Assembly (NCBI GenBank): GCA_947497245.1
Contig: CANMFO010000002.1
Span: 372,001-436,000, forward strand
DNA: 64,000 nt
Reading direction: 5' to 3'
Origin: an uncultured Flavobacteriaceae bacterium
GTDB taxonomy: Bacteria; Bacteroidota; Bacteroidia; Flavobacteriales; Flavobacteriaceae
The notes beneath the pieces are model-generated. The model made no database searches and had not been told where the DNA came from. It was given only the letters and a program-made list of their open reading frames with translations. Position 1 is the first letter of the stretch. The number at the start of each line of letters is the position of its first letter. The position numbers and the translations under genes are program-made. Positions 36,747-44,834 of the stretch are shown piece by piece.

Positions 36747-38891
36747 ATGAACATGAAAAACCTCCTCACCCTCCTAATATTGTTTTCACTGGGATATGCG
36801 TGCAAGGAGGAAAAAACAAGGGCGAATATCGGAGATTGGGAAGAAATGGCCCATGGTGTTTGGAAACGCTCCATAGGAGAGAAAGAAGGCATTGATCTTC
36901 TTGGTGCCGCAAAGATTCGCCCCAAGTTGGACAAGTTGAACGAGCATGCCTTGATGGAATTTCCCATGGACCAAGATCGAATCGTGGTGAGCCGCGAAAA
37001 AAACAAGCTATTACTGCGGTTTCCATTGGACAGGGAGGAGCAGATTTACGGTCTAGGACTCCATTTCAAGACCGTAAACCGAAGAGGGAACGTGTACGAT
37101 CTACATGTGGACCACTATGGGGGAAGGGATGACGGCAGAACCCACGCTCCCGTTCCCTTTTATGTTTCTAGCAAGGGCTATGGCGTACTCATCAATTCTG
37201 CACGTTACCTGACCGTTTATGTTGGGACCACGGTACGTACCGATAGCCCTGATCAACCCGTGGCAAGAGATCGCAATACCGATGAAGACTGGAATCCCAG
37301 GCCGCTATCGGACATGGTCGAGGTAGTGGTTCCGGATACGAATGCGGAAATAGTGGTGTTCAATGGGGATTCCCCGTTGGACGTGGTTCGAAAATATAAC
37401 CTCTATTCCGGTGGAGGTTACCTGCCGCCCAAATGGGGCCTAGGCTTTACCTATAGGGCGCACACCCTGTTTTCGGCCAATGAGGTATTGGACCTTACCA
37501 CTGCTTTTGAAGAAAAAGGATTTCCACTCGATTATATCGGATTGGAACCCGGCTGGATGAACAGATCCTATCCCTGTTCCTACGAATGGGACCCAGTTAG
37601 GTTCCCCGAACCAAAAAAATTCGTCAAAGCGCTTCTGGACAAAGGGATAAGGACCAACTTATGGATGAACCCCTATATCGCTCCCAAAGCCGAATTGTAT
37701 GATGCCATGCTTCCACTTTCGGGTTCGCACAGTGTATGGTCGGGGATTGTTCCCGACTATACACTAGGGGAAACTAAAAAAGTGTTTTCCGAATTTTATA
37801 AAAAGAACCAGCTCGATATCGGGGTATCCGGTCTGAAGATCGACGAGGTGGATGGATACGACTTCTGGTTATGGCCCGATACGGCAACATTCCCATCGGG
37901 CGTTGATGCCGAACAAATGCGACAGGTATATGGCCTGTTGCTCCAGGAAATGGTAGCCGAACTGTACCACGACAAAAATGAAAGGACCTATGGCTTGGTA
38001 CGGGCCTCAAATGCCGGAGGATCGCGTTTTCCATTTGTAATTTATAACGACTACTACAAGCATGAGGACTTCATCACCGCGCTGATCAACTCAGGTTTCT
38101 CGGGGCTTTTATGGACGCCCGAGGTGCGCAGTTCGAAAACCGGGGAAGAATGGCTAAGGCGGATGCAGTCGGTTTGTTTTTCCCCTATGGCGATGATCAA
38201 TGCATGGTCGAGCGGTACTTTGCCCTGGTCCTATCCGGAAGTATACGACGAGGTCAGGGAGATAGCCCTACTGCGCATGCGACTGCTGCCCTATATCTAT
38301 TCCACTTTTGCCGAATACCATTTCAACGGTACGCCCCCTGTGCGGCCGATGCAATTGGTGGAGGGCTTTGTTTCCCAGGCCCAGTTTATCGAAGGGGCCC
38401 TTGATGATACGAAAAACCCTTATAAAATGGCGACACAAAGGGAATTGTTGGATCAATTCATGTTCGGCGAAAATCTTTTGGTGGCCCCGGTATTTGCAGG
38501 ACAACGCTCCAGGGAAGTCGTTTTGCCAAAGGGAGATTGGTACGATTTTTATACCGGGGAATATGTAGGGGCCGGTGAAATCATCCAAATTGAGGCGAAG
38601 CTGGAGGAAATCCCACTTTTTGTAAGGGATGGTGGGATTATCCCCCTGATCCCGGCAGGGTTGCGCAGTCCAAGAAATGGAGAAAAATCACCTTTGGAAA
38701 TTCGCCATTACGGCAAGGCCGAAGGCAATTTCATGCTTTATGACGATGATGGGGAAACCTTCGACTATGAGAAGGGAATGTTCTCCTGGACAAGATTGAG
38801 TACCGATGTGGGGTTCAAGGGAAATGTGGAAAGGGAACAAGGCGACATTTTCAATTACGAGGGGATTTCCTGGAGGTTTATGTCCAAGTAG
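36747..38891 (+). CDS. Glycoside hydrolase family 31 lipoprotein
   Basis: A 714-residue GH31 enzyme with a lipoprotein signal ending GYAC (Cys19). An N-terminal beta domain (about 30-230) is followed by the TIM barrel. DYIGLEPGWM and GIRTNLWMNPYIAPKA are barrel strands, and the likely nucleophile is Asp366 in GVSGLKIDEVDGYD. The acid/base region is probably around RFPFVIYNDYYKHEDF, where Asp follows Asn instead of the usual Gly. A beta-sandwich C-terminus (FVRDGGIIPLIPAG ... FMLYDDDGETFDYEKG) is standard. GH31 enzymes hydrolyse alpha-glucosides, alpha-xylosides, alpha-galactosides or sulfoquinovosides; specificity is not evident. It is the only recognisable glycosidase in the window. Confidence 0.9.
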   Translation: MNMKNLLTLLILFSLGYACKEEKTRANIGDWEEMAHGVWKRSIGEKEGIDLLGAAKIRPKLDKLNEHALMEFPMDQDRIVVSREKNKLLLRFPLDREEQIYGLGLHFKTVNRRGNVYDLHVDHYGGRDDGRTHAPVPFYVSSKGYGVLINSARYLTVYVGTTVRTDSPDQPVARDRNTDEDWNPRPLSDMVEVVVPDTNAEIVVFNGDSPLDVVRKYNLYSGGGYLPPKWGLGFTYRAHTLFSANEVLDLTTAFEEKGFPLDYIGLEPGWMNRSYPCSYEWDPVRFPEPKKFVKALLDKGIRTNLWMNPYIAPKAELYDAMLPLSGSHSVWSGIVPDYTLGETKKVFSEFYKKNQLDIGVSGLKIDEVDGYDFWLWPDTATFPSGVDAEQMRQVYGLLLQEMVAELYHDKNERTYGLVRASNAGGSRFPFVIYNDYYKHEDFITALINSGFSGLLWTPEVRSSKTGEEWLRRMQSVCFSPMAMINAWSSGTLPWSYPEVYDEVREIALLRMRLLPYIYSTFAEYHFNGTPPVRPMQLVEGFVSQAQFIEGALDDTKNPYKMATQRELLDQFMFGENLLVAPVFAGQRSREVVLPKGDWYDFYTGEYVGAGEIIQIEAKLEEIPLFVRDGGIIPLIPAGLRSPRNGEKSPLEIRHYGKAEGNFMLYDDDGETFDYEKGMFSWTRLSTDVGFKGNVEREQGDIFNYEGISWRFMSK

Positions 38892-38967
38892 ACCAACACC
38901 CGTACGCGACGGCCCTGTTCCATTTTGAGGGGGAACCTGGGTCATTTGCCAATTGCGGGGACCTAAA

Positions 38968-39001
38968 TTTGTTAAAATGTTGAACAGCTTCGCTATCTTT
39001 G
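38968..39001 (+). promoter_or_regulatory. Candidate promoter for the kdgK leader
   Basis: TATCTTTG at 38994-39001 exactly matches the Bacteroidota -7 box, with TTTG at 38968-38971 as a possible -33 element (22 bases between, slightly more than usual). Transcription would start near 39008 and leave a 5' leader of about 125 bases before kdgK. Confidence 0.45.
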
Positions 39002-39004
39002 GCC

Positions 39005-39103
39005 ATGGCCATGGGCAAGGTCAGCGCAGGGCAAAGGGCGAAAGGATGCTGGGAAACCGCTTCGGCGGCTTTTGATGGGACCGATCGTTTTGATCGGGGC
39101 CAT
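39005..39103 (+). ncRNA. Candidate structured 5' leader RNA upstream of kdgK
   Basis: ATGGCC (39005-39010) can pair with GGCCAT (39098-39103), closing a domain of about 100 bases. Inside it are CAGC/GCTG (39022-39025 area and 39048-39051 area), a CCGC-TTCG-GCGG hairpin with UUCG loop followed by CTTTT (39057-39072), and CCGATC-GTTTT-GATCGG (39081-39097), which stacks against the closing stem. I do not recognise a known riboswitch family. It could be an attenuator, a new ligand-binding leader, or two stacked terminators for the GH31 gene. Pairing was done by eye. Confidence 0.35.
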
Positions 39104-39135
39104 TTTGGTTTAGGATATTCAAATACCGTATCGGA

Positions 39136-40158
39136 ATGAAAAATAAGATAACCGCTTATGGCGAGCTCCTAATGAGGTTGACCCCGGCACAACATGGTAA
39201 CCTTATAGAACAATCGGACGCTCTGGAGATGTCGTTTGCAGGTGCAGAGGCCAATATTCTGGCCGACTTGTCCTTGCTGGGGCACCGAACCGGTTTTGTA
39301 ACGGCCCTTCCCCAAAATCCATTGGGGCGCAAGGCCGAGCAATTCCTTCGGGGTTTTGGGATCGATACGGACGCCGTGGTTTGGGATGGTGGAAGGTTGG
39401 GGACCTATTATATAGAACATGGTTTTTCCATACGCGGAACGCGGGTGACGTACGACCGAAAGGATTCATCGGTCTCGAATGCCAAGCTATCGGAAAATAA
39501 TTGGGAGACAATACTTGATAAGACTGCCTTTTTCGTACTTACCGGGGTAACTCCCGCACTTTCGCAGACTTGTCGCGATAATGTGGATTTGGCATTGAGG
39601 ATAGCAAAGGACAAAGGGATAAAAGTGTTGTTCGATTTGAACTATCGGCGATCCCTGTGGACAAAGCAGGAGGCCAGAAGTGCTTTCGAGATCATTTTGC
39701 CCTATGTGGATGTACTTTTGGGCAATGTGGGGTCGGCTTACGATGTTTTTGATATCCAGACGCCCCCGATCGAGGATTATCCAAGCCTGAAGATAGCCAC
39801 CCAGATGGCTACGGATGCCCTGGAACGTTTGGGTGATTTCGAATGGATGGCAATGACCATGCGATTGCAAAGCGATGCCAATAACAACGTTCTTGGGGGG
39901 ATGGTCAAAAAAGCAGGTCAGCACCATTTCAGTCGCGCACTCCAAACCCGGATAGTGGATCGGCTGGGAGGAGGAGATGCCTTTGCCGCGGCAATACTCC
40001 ACGGTATCTTAAAAGATTGGAAAGCCGGGGCCATTGTGGATTTGGCCGCGGCGGCCTTTGCCGTAACCCAGACCCTCCAGGGTGATATCAACTACCTGAC
40101 GGAACAGGAACTTTTGGATATGGCATCGGGGAACGTACGGGGGCATGTCCGTAGATAA
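39136..40158 (+). CDS. kdgK: 2-keto-3-deoxygluconate kinase (PfkB family)
   Basis: A 340-residue ribokinase-like sugar-acid kinase. It begins ITAYGELLMRLTPA, with FAGAEANILADLSLLGHRTGFVTALPQNPLGRKA as the substrate-binding region, VLFDLNYRRSLW as the KDG-kinase type motif, and VDRLGGGDAFAAAILHG with the catalytic Asp near the C-terminus. It phosphorylates 2-keto-3-deoxygluconate to KDPG using ATP. The KDPG aldolase gene starts 11 bases after its stop, and the genes that make KDG (uxaA, kduD) lie in the same locus. A closely related 2-keto-3-deoxygalactonate specificity cannot be excluded. Confidence 0.9.
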   Translation: MKNKITAYGELLMRLTPAQHGNLIEQSDALEMSFAGAEANILADLSLLGHRTGFVTALPQNPLGRKAEQFLRGFGIDTDAVVWDGGRLGTYYIEHGFSIRGTRVTYDRKDSSVSNAKLSENNWETILDKTAFFVLTGVTPALSQTCRDNVDLALRIAKDKGIKVLFDLNYRRSLWTKQEARSAFEIILPYVDVLLGNVGSAYDVFDIQTPPIEDYPSLKIATQMATDALERLGDFEWMAMTMRLQSDANNNVLGGMVKKAGQHHFSRALQTRIVDRLGGGDAFAAAILHGILKDWKAGAIVDLAAAAFAVTQTLQGDINYLTEQELLDMASGNVRGHVRR

Positions 40159-40169
40159 GTACTGATATA

Positions 40170-40805
40170 ATGACTAGAGAGACTATTTTACATCAACTTC
40201 TGGAAACGAAAATTGTAGCGATTATCCGGCTACGGCGACCTGGCAATGTGATAAGGGTGGCAGAGGCACTGTTGGATGGGGGGGTTAACGCCATCGAAAT
40301 TACCATGGGAACGCCGCATGTATTTCAGGAATTGGAAAAGTTGGCTGGATTACCGGGGATACTTCCCGGAGTAGGTTCGGTCATCGACGCCGCCTCTGCG
40401 CGCCAGGCCATATCCGTCGGTGCCGAATTTGTGGTGACCCCGGTGAGCAAACTGGAAGTGATCTCTGAGGCGCATGCCCATGGAAAACCCGTACTCTCCG
40501 GAGCATTGACCCCAACTGAAATGGTCCAGGCCCATGAATGGGGGGCGGATGTGGTAAAACTGTTTCCCGCCGCCTCTTTCGGATTGTCCTATTTTAAGGC
40601 GGTCAAGGCGCCCTTGCCTCAAATCCCTATTATGCCCACGGGAGGTGTGACCGTTGAAAACGCTTCTGAATGGATAAGAAATGGAGCCGTATGTCTGGGG
40701 ATCGGGGGGTCAATTGTTAACGACAAAAGGGTGGAAGAAGAAGATTTCGAAACCATAACGCGGCTTGCAAGAAGTATGAGGGAAGCGGTCGATCATGCGG
40801 ATTAG
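40170..40805 (+). CDS. kdgA: KDPG aldolase (2-dehydro-3-deoxyphosphogluconate aldolase)
   Basis: A 211-residue class I aldolase. IVAIIRLRRPGNVIRVAEALLDGGVNAIEITM begins the barrel with Glu43 as general base, LPGVGSVIDAASARQAISVGAEFVVTP follows, and Lys130 in ADVVKLFPAASFG forms the Schiff base. IPIMPTGGVTVENASEWI binds phosphate. It splits KDPG to pyruvate and glyceraldehyde-3-phosphate. It is 11 bases downstream of kdgK and forms the end of the pathway fed by both the L-sugar operon and KduD. Confidence 0.92.
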   Translation: MTRETILHQLLETKIVAIIRLRRPGNVIRVAEALLDGGVNAIEITMGTPHVFQELEKLAGLPGILPGVGSVIDAASARQAISVGAEFVVTPVSKLEVISEAHAHGKPVLSGALTPTEMVQAHEWGADVVKLFPAASFGLSYFKAVKAPLPQIPIMPTGGVTVENASEWIRNGAVCLGIGGSIVNDKRVEEEDFETITRLARSMREAVDHAD

Positions 40806-40846
40806 GGAAGCAATGGCGAACCTTGAAGGCCACCAACGAAAGTCCT

Positions 40847-40877
40847 GAAGTGGATACTTGCAATGCGCATCCACTTC
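40847..40877. repeat. Inverted repeat between kdgA and a sulfatase gene
   Basis: GAAGTGGAT (40847-40855) and ATCCACTTC (40869-40877) are perfect inverted repeats with a 13-base loop, followed by GGCAAGTTTT. It could be a weak terminator after kdgA, an mRNA-processing hairpin, or an operator for the downstream sulfatase. Nothing decides between these. Confidence 0.45.
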
Positions 40878-40913
40878 GGCAAGTTTTAAATGCATAGGCA
40901 AAAGAAAGACAAA

Positions 40914-42824
40914 ATGGAAACGGAAGTAATACACAGGAAATCTAGATTCATTTTTTATTCAAGGTCACTTTGGCTTTTTGTCCTGATGCTTCTATTGGGC
41001 ATGCTAAAGCTACCTTCCCAGTCCGCTCCAGACCTCCCCAATATCCTTTGGTTGGTCACAGAGGATAATTCCAAACATTTCTTGAAATTATACGAAGAAG
41101 GGGGTGCCCCAATGCCCAATATCGAAGCATTGGCAAAAAAAGGAATCGTTTTCAACAATGCCTTTTCCAATTCTCCCGTCTGCTCTGTTGCGCGCAGTAC
41201 CTTGATATCCGGTTGTTACGCCCCAAGGGTGGGGGCACAATATCACCGGCGAATGCAATTGGCACCCATGCCCAACGACCTGCAAATGTTTCCGCACTAT
41301 CTCAGACAGCGTGGGTACCGCACGTCGAACAACGCCAAAGAAGATTATAATTTCGTTAAATCCGATTTGGTGTGGGACGATTCTTCGCGAAAGGCCACAT
41401 ACCGCGATCGAAAGCCCGGCCAACCGTTCTTCCATGTTCAGAATTTTGGCACCACCCATGAGGGACAACTACATTTCAGCCAAGAGGAAATGCAAAATAC
41501 GGCCACCACGACCCCGGTAAATGAGGTTCCTTTATTTCCATACCATCCGGATACCCCGACCTATAGATATACAAATGCCCGTTACCGGGATCTGCATCGG
41601 AAGGTAGACCGGGAAATCGGAGCATTTTTAGAACAAATGAAGGGGGATGGACTTATGGAGAACACCATCATCTTTTATTATGGTGACCATGGTGGGGCGC
41701 TTCCCAGAAGCAAGGGATACATTTACGAAAGTGGTTTAAACGTTCCCTTGGTAGTGTACGTGCCCGACAAATGGAAACATCTGGCACCAGTGGAAATGGG
41801 AACTAGCAGTGATGCCTTTGTACAGTTTATAGACTTTGCTCCCACGGTGTTGAATTTGGCAGGTATTGCCGTTCCCGACCAAATGGATGGAAAACCTTTT
41901 TTGGGAAAAGGGGTCACTTCGAAAAATTTGGACCAACGAAACACCACCTTTGGCCATGCCGACAGGTTCGACGAAAAATATGATTTAGTGCGGTCGTTGC
42001 GGAAAGGGAAGTACAAGTATATTCGAAACTACCAACCCTTCAACATAGATGCGCTTTTCAATTTTTATCGATATAAAATGCTGGCATATAAAGAATGGCA
42101 AGAACGGTTTGAAAACGGGAAATTGACCGAGGTACAACGACAGTTTTTCGAAACGCGGGGCTCGGAGGCACTTTATGATATTGATCAAGATCCCCATGAA
42201 ATTCATAATTTGGCCAAAGACCCTTCCTTTCAAATGGTATTGAAGGAACTTAGGTCCGAGTTGCAGGGGCAGGTAAAATCCATGCCCGACCTGAGTTTTT
42301 ATCCCGAACCGTACTTTTTGAAAAAGGGGCTGTCCGATCCGGTCGATTTCGGACAACGGTATAAAACCAGGATCGGGCGTTTGGTGACGATTGCGGATTT
42401 GGGCCTCGTACCGTTCAAAGAGGCCGAAAAAGGACTTGAAATTGCACTGAAATCGGCCGGCCCCTGGGAGAGGTACTGGGCATTGATCACATGCAGCACT
42501 TTTGGCAGGCAGGCGGAGACGTTTTTTAAGGAAGCCGCAAATATGGCGAAAAATGACAAGGAAAATCTGGTGCGGTTAAGGGCTGTCGAGTTTTTGGCCC
42601 TTAATGATCGTCCCGTTGAGGCGAACATGCTACTTGAGATAATGGAAAATGCAACATCGGAAGCTGAGGCCAATTTGATCTTGAACAGTATCGCCCTGAT
42701 CAAAATGGTCAAACACGATTTCAAAATGAAGATTCCTAGAAACATATTTCCGTCGGATTGGCTAAAAAAAGAAGGAGATTTGGTAAACAGACGTATTGAA
42801 TTCATAAATTCGGACCCGAAGTGA
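40914..42824 (+). CDS. Sulfatase-like protein with unusual CSVAR signature
   Basis: A 636-residue S1-type sulfatase with an N-terminal hydrophobic signal (LWLFVLMLLLGMLKLPSQSAP). The metal-binding start reads ILWLVTEDNSKHF (Glu-Asp instead of Asp-Asp), and the signature is Cys90 in SPVCSVARSTLISGCYAPRVGAQYHR, so the third position is Val where C-x-(P/A)-x-R is expected. YYGDHGGALPRSKGYIYESGLNVPLVVY keeps the later active site. The C-terminal 170 residues (about 465-636) are helical and HEAT-like. The domain order resembles the S1 group with long C-termini found in marine Bacteroidota. ATG 40914 is preferred over 40890 because it is closest to the signal. Formylglycine formation is likely but should not be assumed. 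Confidence 0.87.
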   Translation: METEVIHRKSRFIFYSRSLWLFVLMLLLGMLKLPSQSAPDLPNILWLVTEDNSKHFLKLYEEGGAPMPNIEALAKKGIVFNNAFSNSPVCSVARSTLISGCYAPRVGAQYHRRMQLAPMPNDLQMFPHYLRQRGYRTSNNAKEDYNFVKSDLVWDDSSRKATYRDRKPGQPFFHVQNFGTTHEGQLHFSQEEMQNTATTTPVNEVPLFPYHPDTPTYRYTNARYRDLHRKVDREIGAFLEQMKGDGLMENTIIFYYGDHGGALPRSKGYIYESGLNVPLVVYVPDKWKHLAPVEMGTSSDAFVQFIDFAPTVLNLAGIAVPDQMDGKPFLGKGVTSKNLDQRNTTFGHADRFDEKYDLVRSLRKGKYKYIRNYQPFNIDALFNFYRYKMLAYKEWQERFENGKLTEVQRQFFETRGSEALYDIDQDPHEIHNLAKDPSFQMVLKELRSELQGQVKSMPDLSFYPEPYFLKKGLSDPVDFGQRYKTRIGRLVTIADLGLVPFKEAEKGLEIALKSAGPWERYWALITCSTFGRQAETFFKEAANMAKNDKENLVRLRAVEFLALNDRPVEANMLLEIMENATSEAEANLILNSIALIKMVKHDFKMKIPRNIFPSDWLKKEGDLVNRRIEFINSDPK

Positions 42825-42921
42825 GTGGGTTACAAAATGGCGCTCAGGGCTTTGTTGGGGCTTTTCGATTTGACGGACAATTTATAACCAAGGGAACACC
42901 ACAAGAATAAATGAATAACAG

Positions 42922-43938
42922 TTGAAAGCAACGGTATACAAAGGGAACAAGACCTTTTCGGTCATTGAAAAAGATAGGGAACAGCCGGCCAGGGGAGAGG
43001 TAAGGATCAAAGTCGCCTATGCGGGTGTCTGCGGTACGGATATGCACATCTACCACGGGATGATGGACCAGCGTGTGGACATCCCCACGACCATTGGCCA
43101 CGAAATGTCGGGGGTCATCGATGCATTGGGGGAAGGGGTATCTGGATTTGAAATTGGCGAGAAAGTGGTCGTTCGTCCCCTGGATGACCGTGGCGTAAAA
43201 CCTTCGGACAAGGGATTCAACCATATTTGCGAAGATTTAAAGTTTATTGGTATCGATAGCCCGGGTTGCATGCAACAGTATTGGAACGTGCCGGCATTTA
43301 CCCTGCATAAACTAAAAGCTAAGACCGATTTGAAATTGGCGGCCTTGGTCGAACCACTGTCCGTTGCGGTCCATGATGTCCGACTCAGCGGGTTGGAAGC
43401 CCACGAAACGGCCCTGGTCCTGGGTGGAGGCCCAATAGGTCTCCTGGTCGCCATGGTCGCTAAGGAAACAGGTGCCCAGGTTATCGTTTCCGAAATCAAT
43501 CAAAATAGGGTCGCAAAAGCAAGGGAACTGGGCTTGGACGTGGTCGACCCAACAAAGGTTGATTTGGTCGAGCATGTGAAAGGCCGCACCGATGGCAGAC
43601 GGGCAGATGTGGTCTTTGAAGTTGCAGGGGTACAGGCCACCTTGGATATCATGACCGAAGTGGCGGGCATCCGTGGGCGGATTTTGATGGTGGCCATCCA
43701 TGGACAGAAAAAAGAGGTCGATCTCTTCAAATTCTTTTGGAAAGAGCTGAGGTTGATCGGAGCAAGGGTATATGAAAAGGAAGACTATGAACGGGCAATC
43801 GAATTGGTTTCGGCCAATGAATTGCCATTCGAAGGTTTGATTACGGATATACGGCCCTTGAGCAGCATTCAGCGGGTGTTTGAGAATATAGACGGGCATC
43901 CCGACGGTATGAAGGTACTGATGGATTGTCAGATATAG
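42922..43938 (+). CDS. Medium-chain dehydrogenase lacking the structural-zinc cysteines
   Basis: A 338-residue sorbitol/threonine-dehydrogenase-like enzyme. YAGVCGTDMHIYHG and TIGHEMSGVI hold the catalytic-zinc ligands, and ALVLGGGPIGLLVAMVAKETG binds NAD(P). The lobe that normally carries four zinc cysteines (position about 90-115) has only one, in FNHICEDLKFIG, so the structural zinc is probably absent. The start is TTG at 42922 (M)KATVYKGN: an in-frame stop immediately precedes it and the family usually begins MKA. A 4-codon frame ATG AAT AAC AGT TGA at 42911 overlaps the TTG and may couple translation. It precedes kduD and is likely to act on a uronate-derived keto acid or polyol. Confidence 0.8.
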   Translation: MKATVYKGNKTFSVIEKDREQPARGEVRIKVAYAGVCGTDMHIYHGMMDQRVDIPTTIGHEMSGVIDALGEGVSGFEIGEKVVVRPLDDRGVKPSDKGFNHICEDLKFIGIDSPGCMQQYWNVPAFTLHKLKAKTDLKLAALVEPLSVAVHDVRLSGLEAHETALVLGGGPIGLLVAMVAKETGAQVIVSEINQNRVAKARELGLDVVDPTKVDLVEHVKGRTDGRRADVVFEVAGVQATLDIMTEVAGIRGRILMVAIHGQKKEVDLFKFFWKELRLIGARVYEKEDYERAIELVSANELPFEGLITDIRPLSSIQRVFENIDGHPDGMKVLMDCQI

Positions 43939-44032
43939 GGAGGATAGGTACGTGCTGATGTATGGCAGCGCACGGCGTAAACCAACAAAGTGTGATTTCA
44001 AAAAATAGGGACAATCCTAAACACGGCAATAA

Positions 44033-44803
44033 ATGAGCGTATTGAAGAATTTCAGTCTAAAGGGAAAAACCGCTTTGGTGACCGGCTGCAAACGGGGAAT
44101 AGGAAAGGCAATGGCCGTGGGTCTGGCGGAGGCGGGAGCCGACATCATCGGCGTCAGTGCCTCCTTGGAAAAGCAAGGCAGCGGGGTGGAGCAGGAAGTG
44201 CTTGGCCTCGGTAGGAACTTCAAGGCCTATACTTGTGATTTCAGTGATAGGAAGGCCCTGTACGAATTTATAAGTAGGGTCAAGGGAGATTTTCCGAAAA
44301 TTGATATTTTGATCAATAATGCAGGGACCATCCTACGAGCCCCTGCCGCAGAACATTCCGATGCGTATTGGGATAAGGTCATTGAGGTAAACCAGACCGC
44401 ACAATTTGTGCTCACCCGGGAAATTGGAAAGGAAATGGTGGACAGAGGAGAGGGCAAAATTGTATTTACCGCCTCCCTGTTGACTTTCCAGGGTGGTATT
44501 ACCGTTCCGGGCTATGCAGCAAGCAAAGGGGCCATCGGACAGATGACCATGGCCTTTGCCAATGAATGGGCCGGAAAGGGCATAAACGTGAACGCCATTG
44601 CGCCCGGATATATCAGTACCGATAATACCGAAGCCCTCCGCAACGACCCCGCAAGGGCAGAATCGATCCTAGCGAGGATTCCTGCCGGGAGATGGGGCCA
44701 GCCAGATGATTTCAAGGGACCAGTGGTTTTTCTTTGCTCCAGGGCATCTTCCTATATGAATGGTGAAACCATGCTTGTCGATGGAGGGTGGATGGGAAGA
44801 TAG
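44033..44803 (+). CDS. kduD: 2-dehydro-3-deoxy-D-gluconate 5-dehydrogenase
   Basis: A 256-residue SDR. FSLKGKTALVTGCKRGIGKAMAVGLAEAGADI is the cofactor motif and NNAGTILRAPAAEHSDAYWDKVIEVN is typical of KduD. The catalytic Ser/Tyr/Lys are in FTASLLTFQGGITVPGYAASKGA. It reduces 3-deoxy-D-glycero-2,5-hexodiulosonate, formed from unsaturated uronates, to KDG, which feeds kdgK/kdgA 4 kb upstream on the same strand. The partner isomerase kduI is not in the window. This suggests the locus also handles uronic-acid-containing glycans such as ulvan or alginate products. Confidence 0.88.
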   Translation: MSVLKNFSLKGKTALVTGCKRGIGKAMAVGLAEAGADIIGVSASLEKQGSGVEQEVLGLGRNFKAYTCDFSDRKALYEFISRVKGDFPKIDILINNAGTILRAPAAEHSDAYWDKVIEVNQTAQFVLTREIGKEMVDRGEGKIVFTASLLTFQGGITVPGYAASKGAIGQMTMAFANEWAGKGINVNAIAPGYISTDNTEALRNDPARAESILARIPAGRWGQPDDFKGPVVFLCSRASSYMNGETMLVDGGWMGR

Positions 44804-44834
44804 TTAAGGGGTTCACCACGTATCCGGGCCAACC

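Noticed and set aside
39005-39103. Match to a known riboswitch (TPP, SAM, glycine, cyclic-di-GMP, cobalamin)
   Set aside because: Checked by eye for the usual conserved cores; none fits, so the element is kept as an unclassified candidate.
44000-44020. AAAAATAGGGACAA before kduD
   Set aside because: Shares AAAATAGGG but lacks the TATC part; too weak to include in the motif set.
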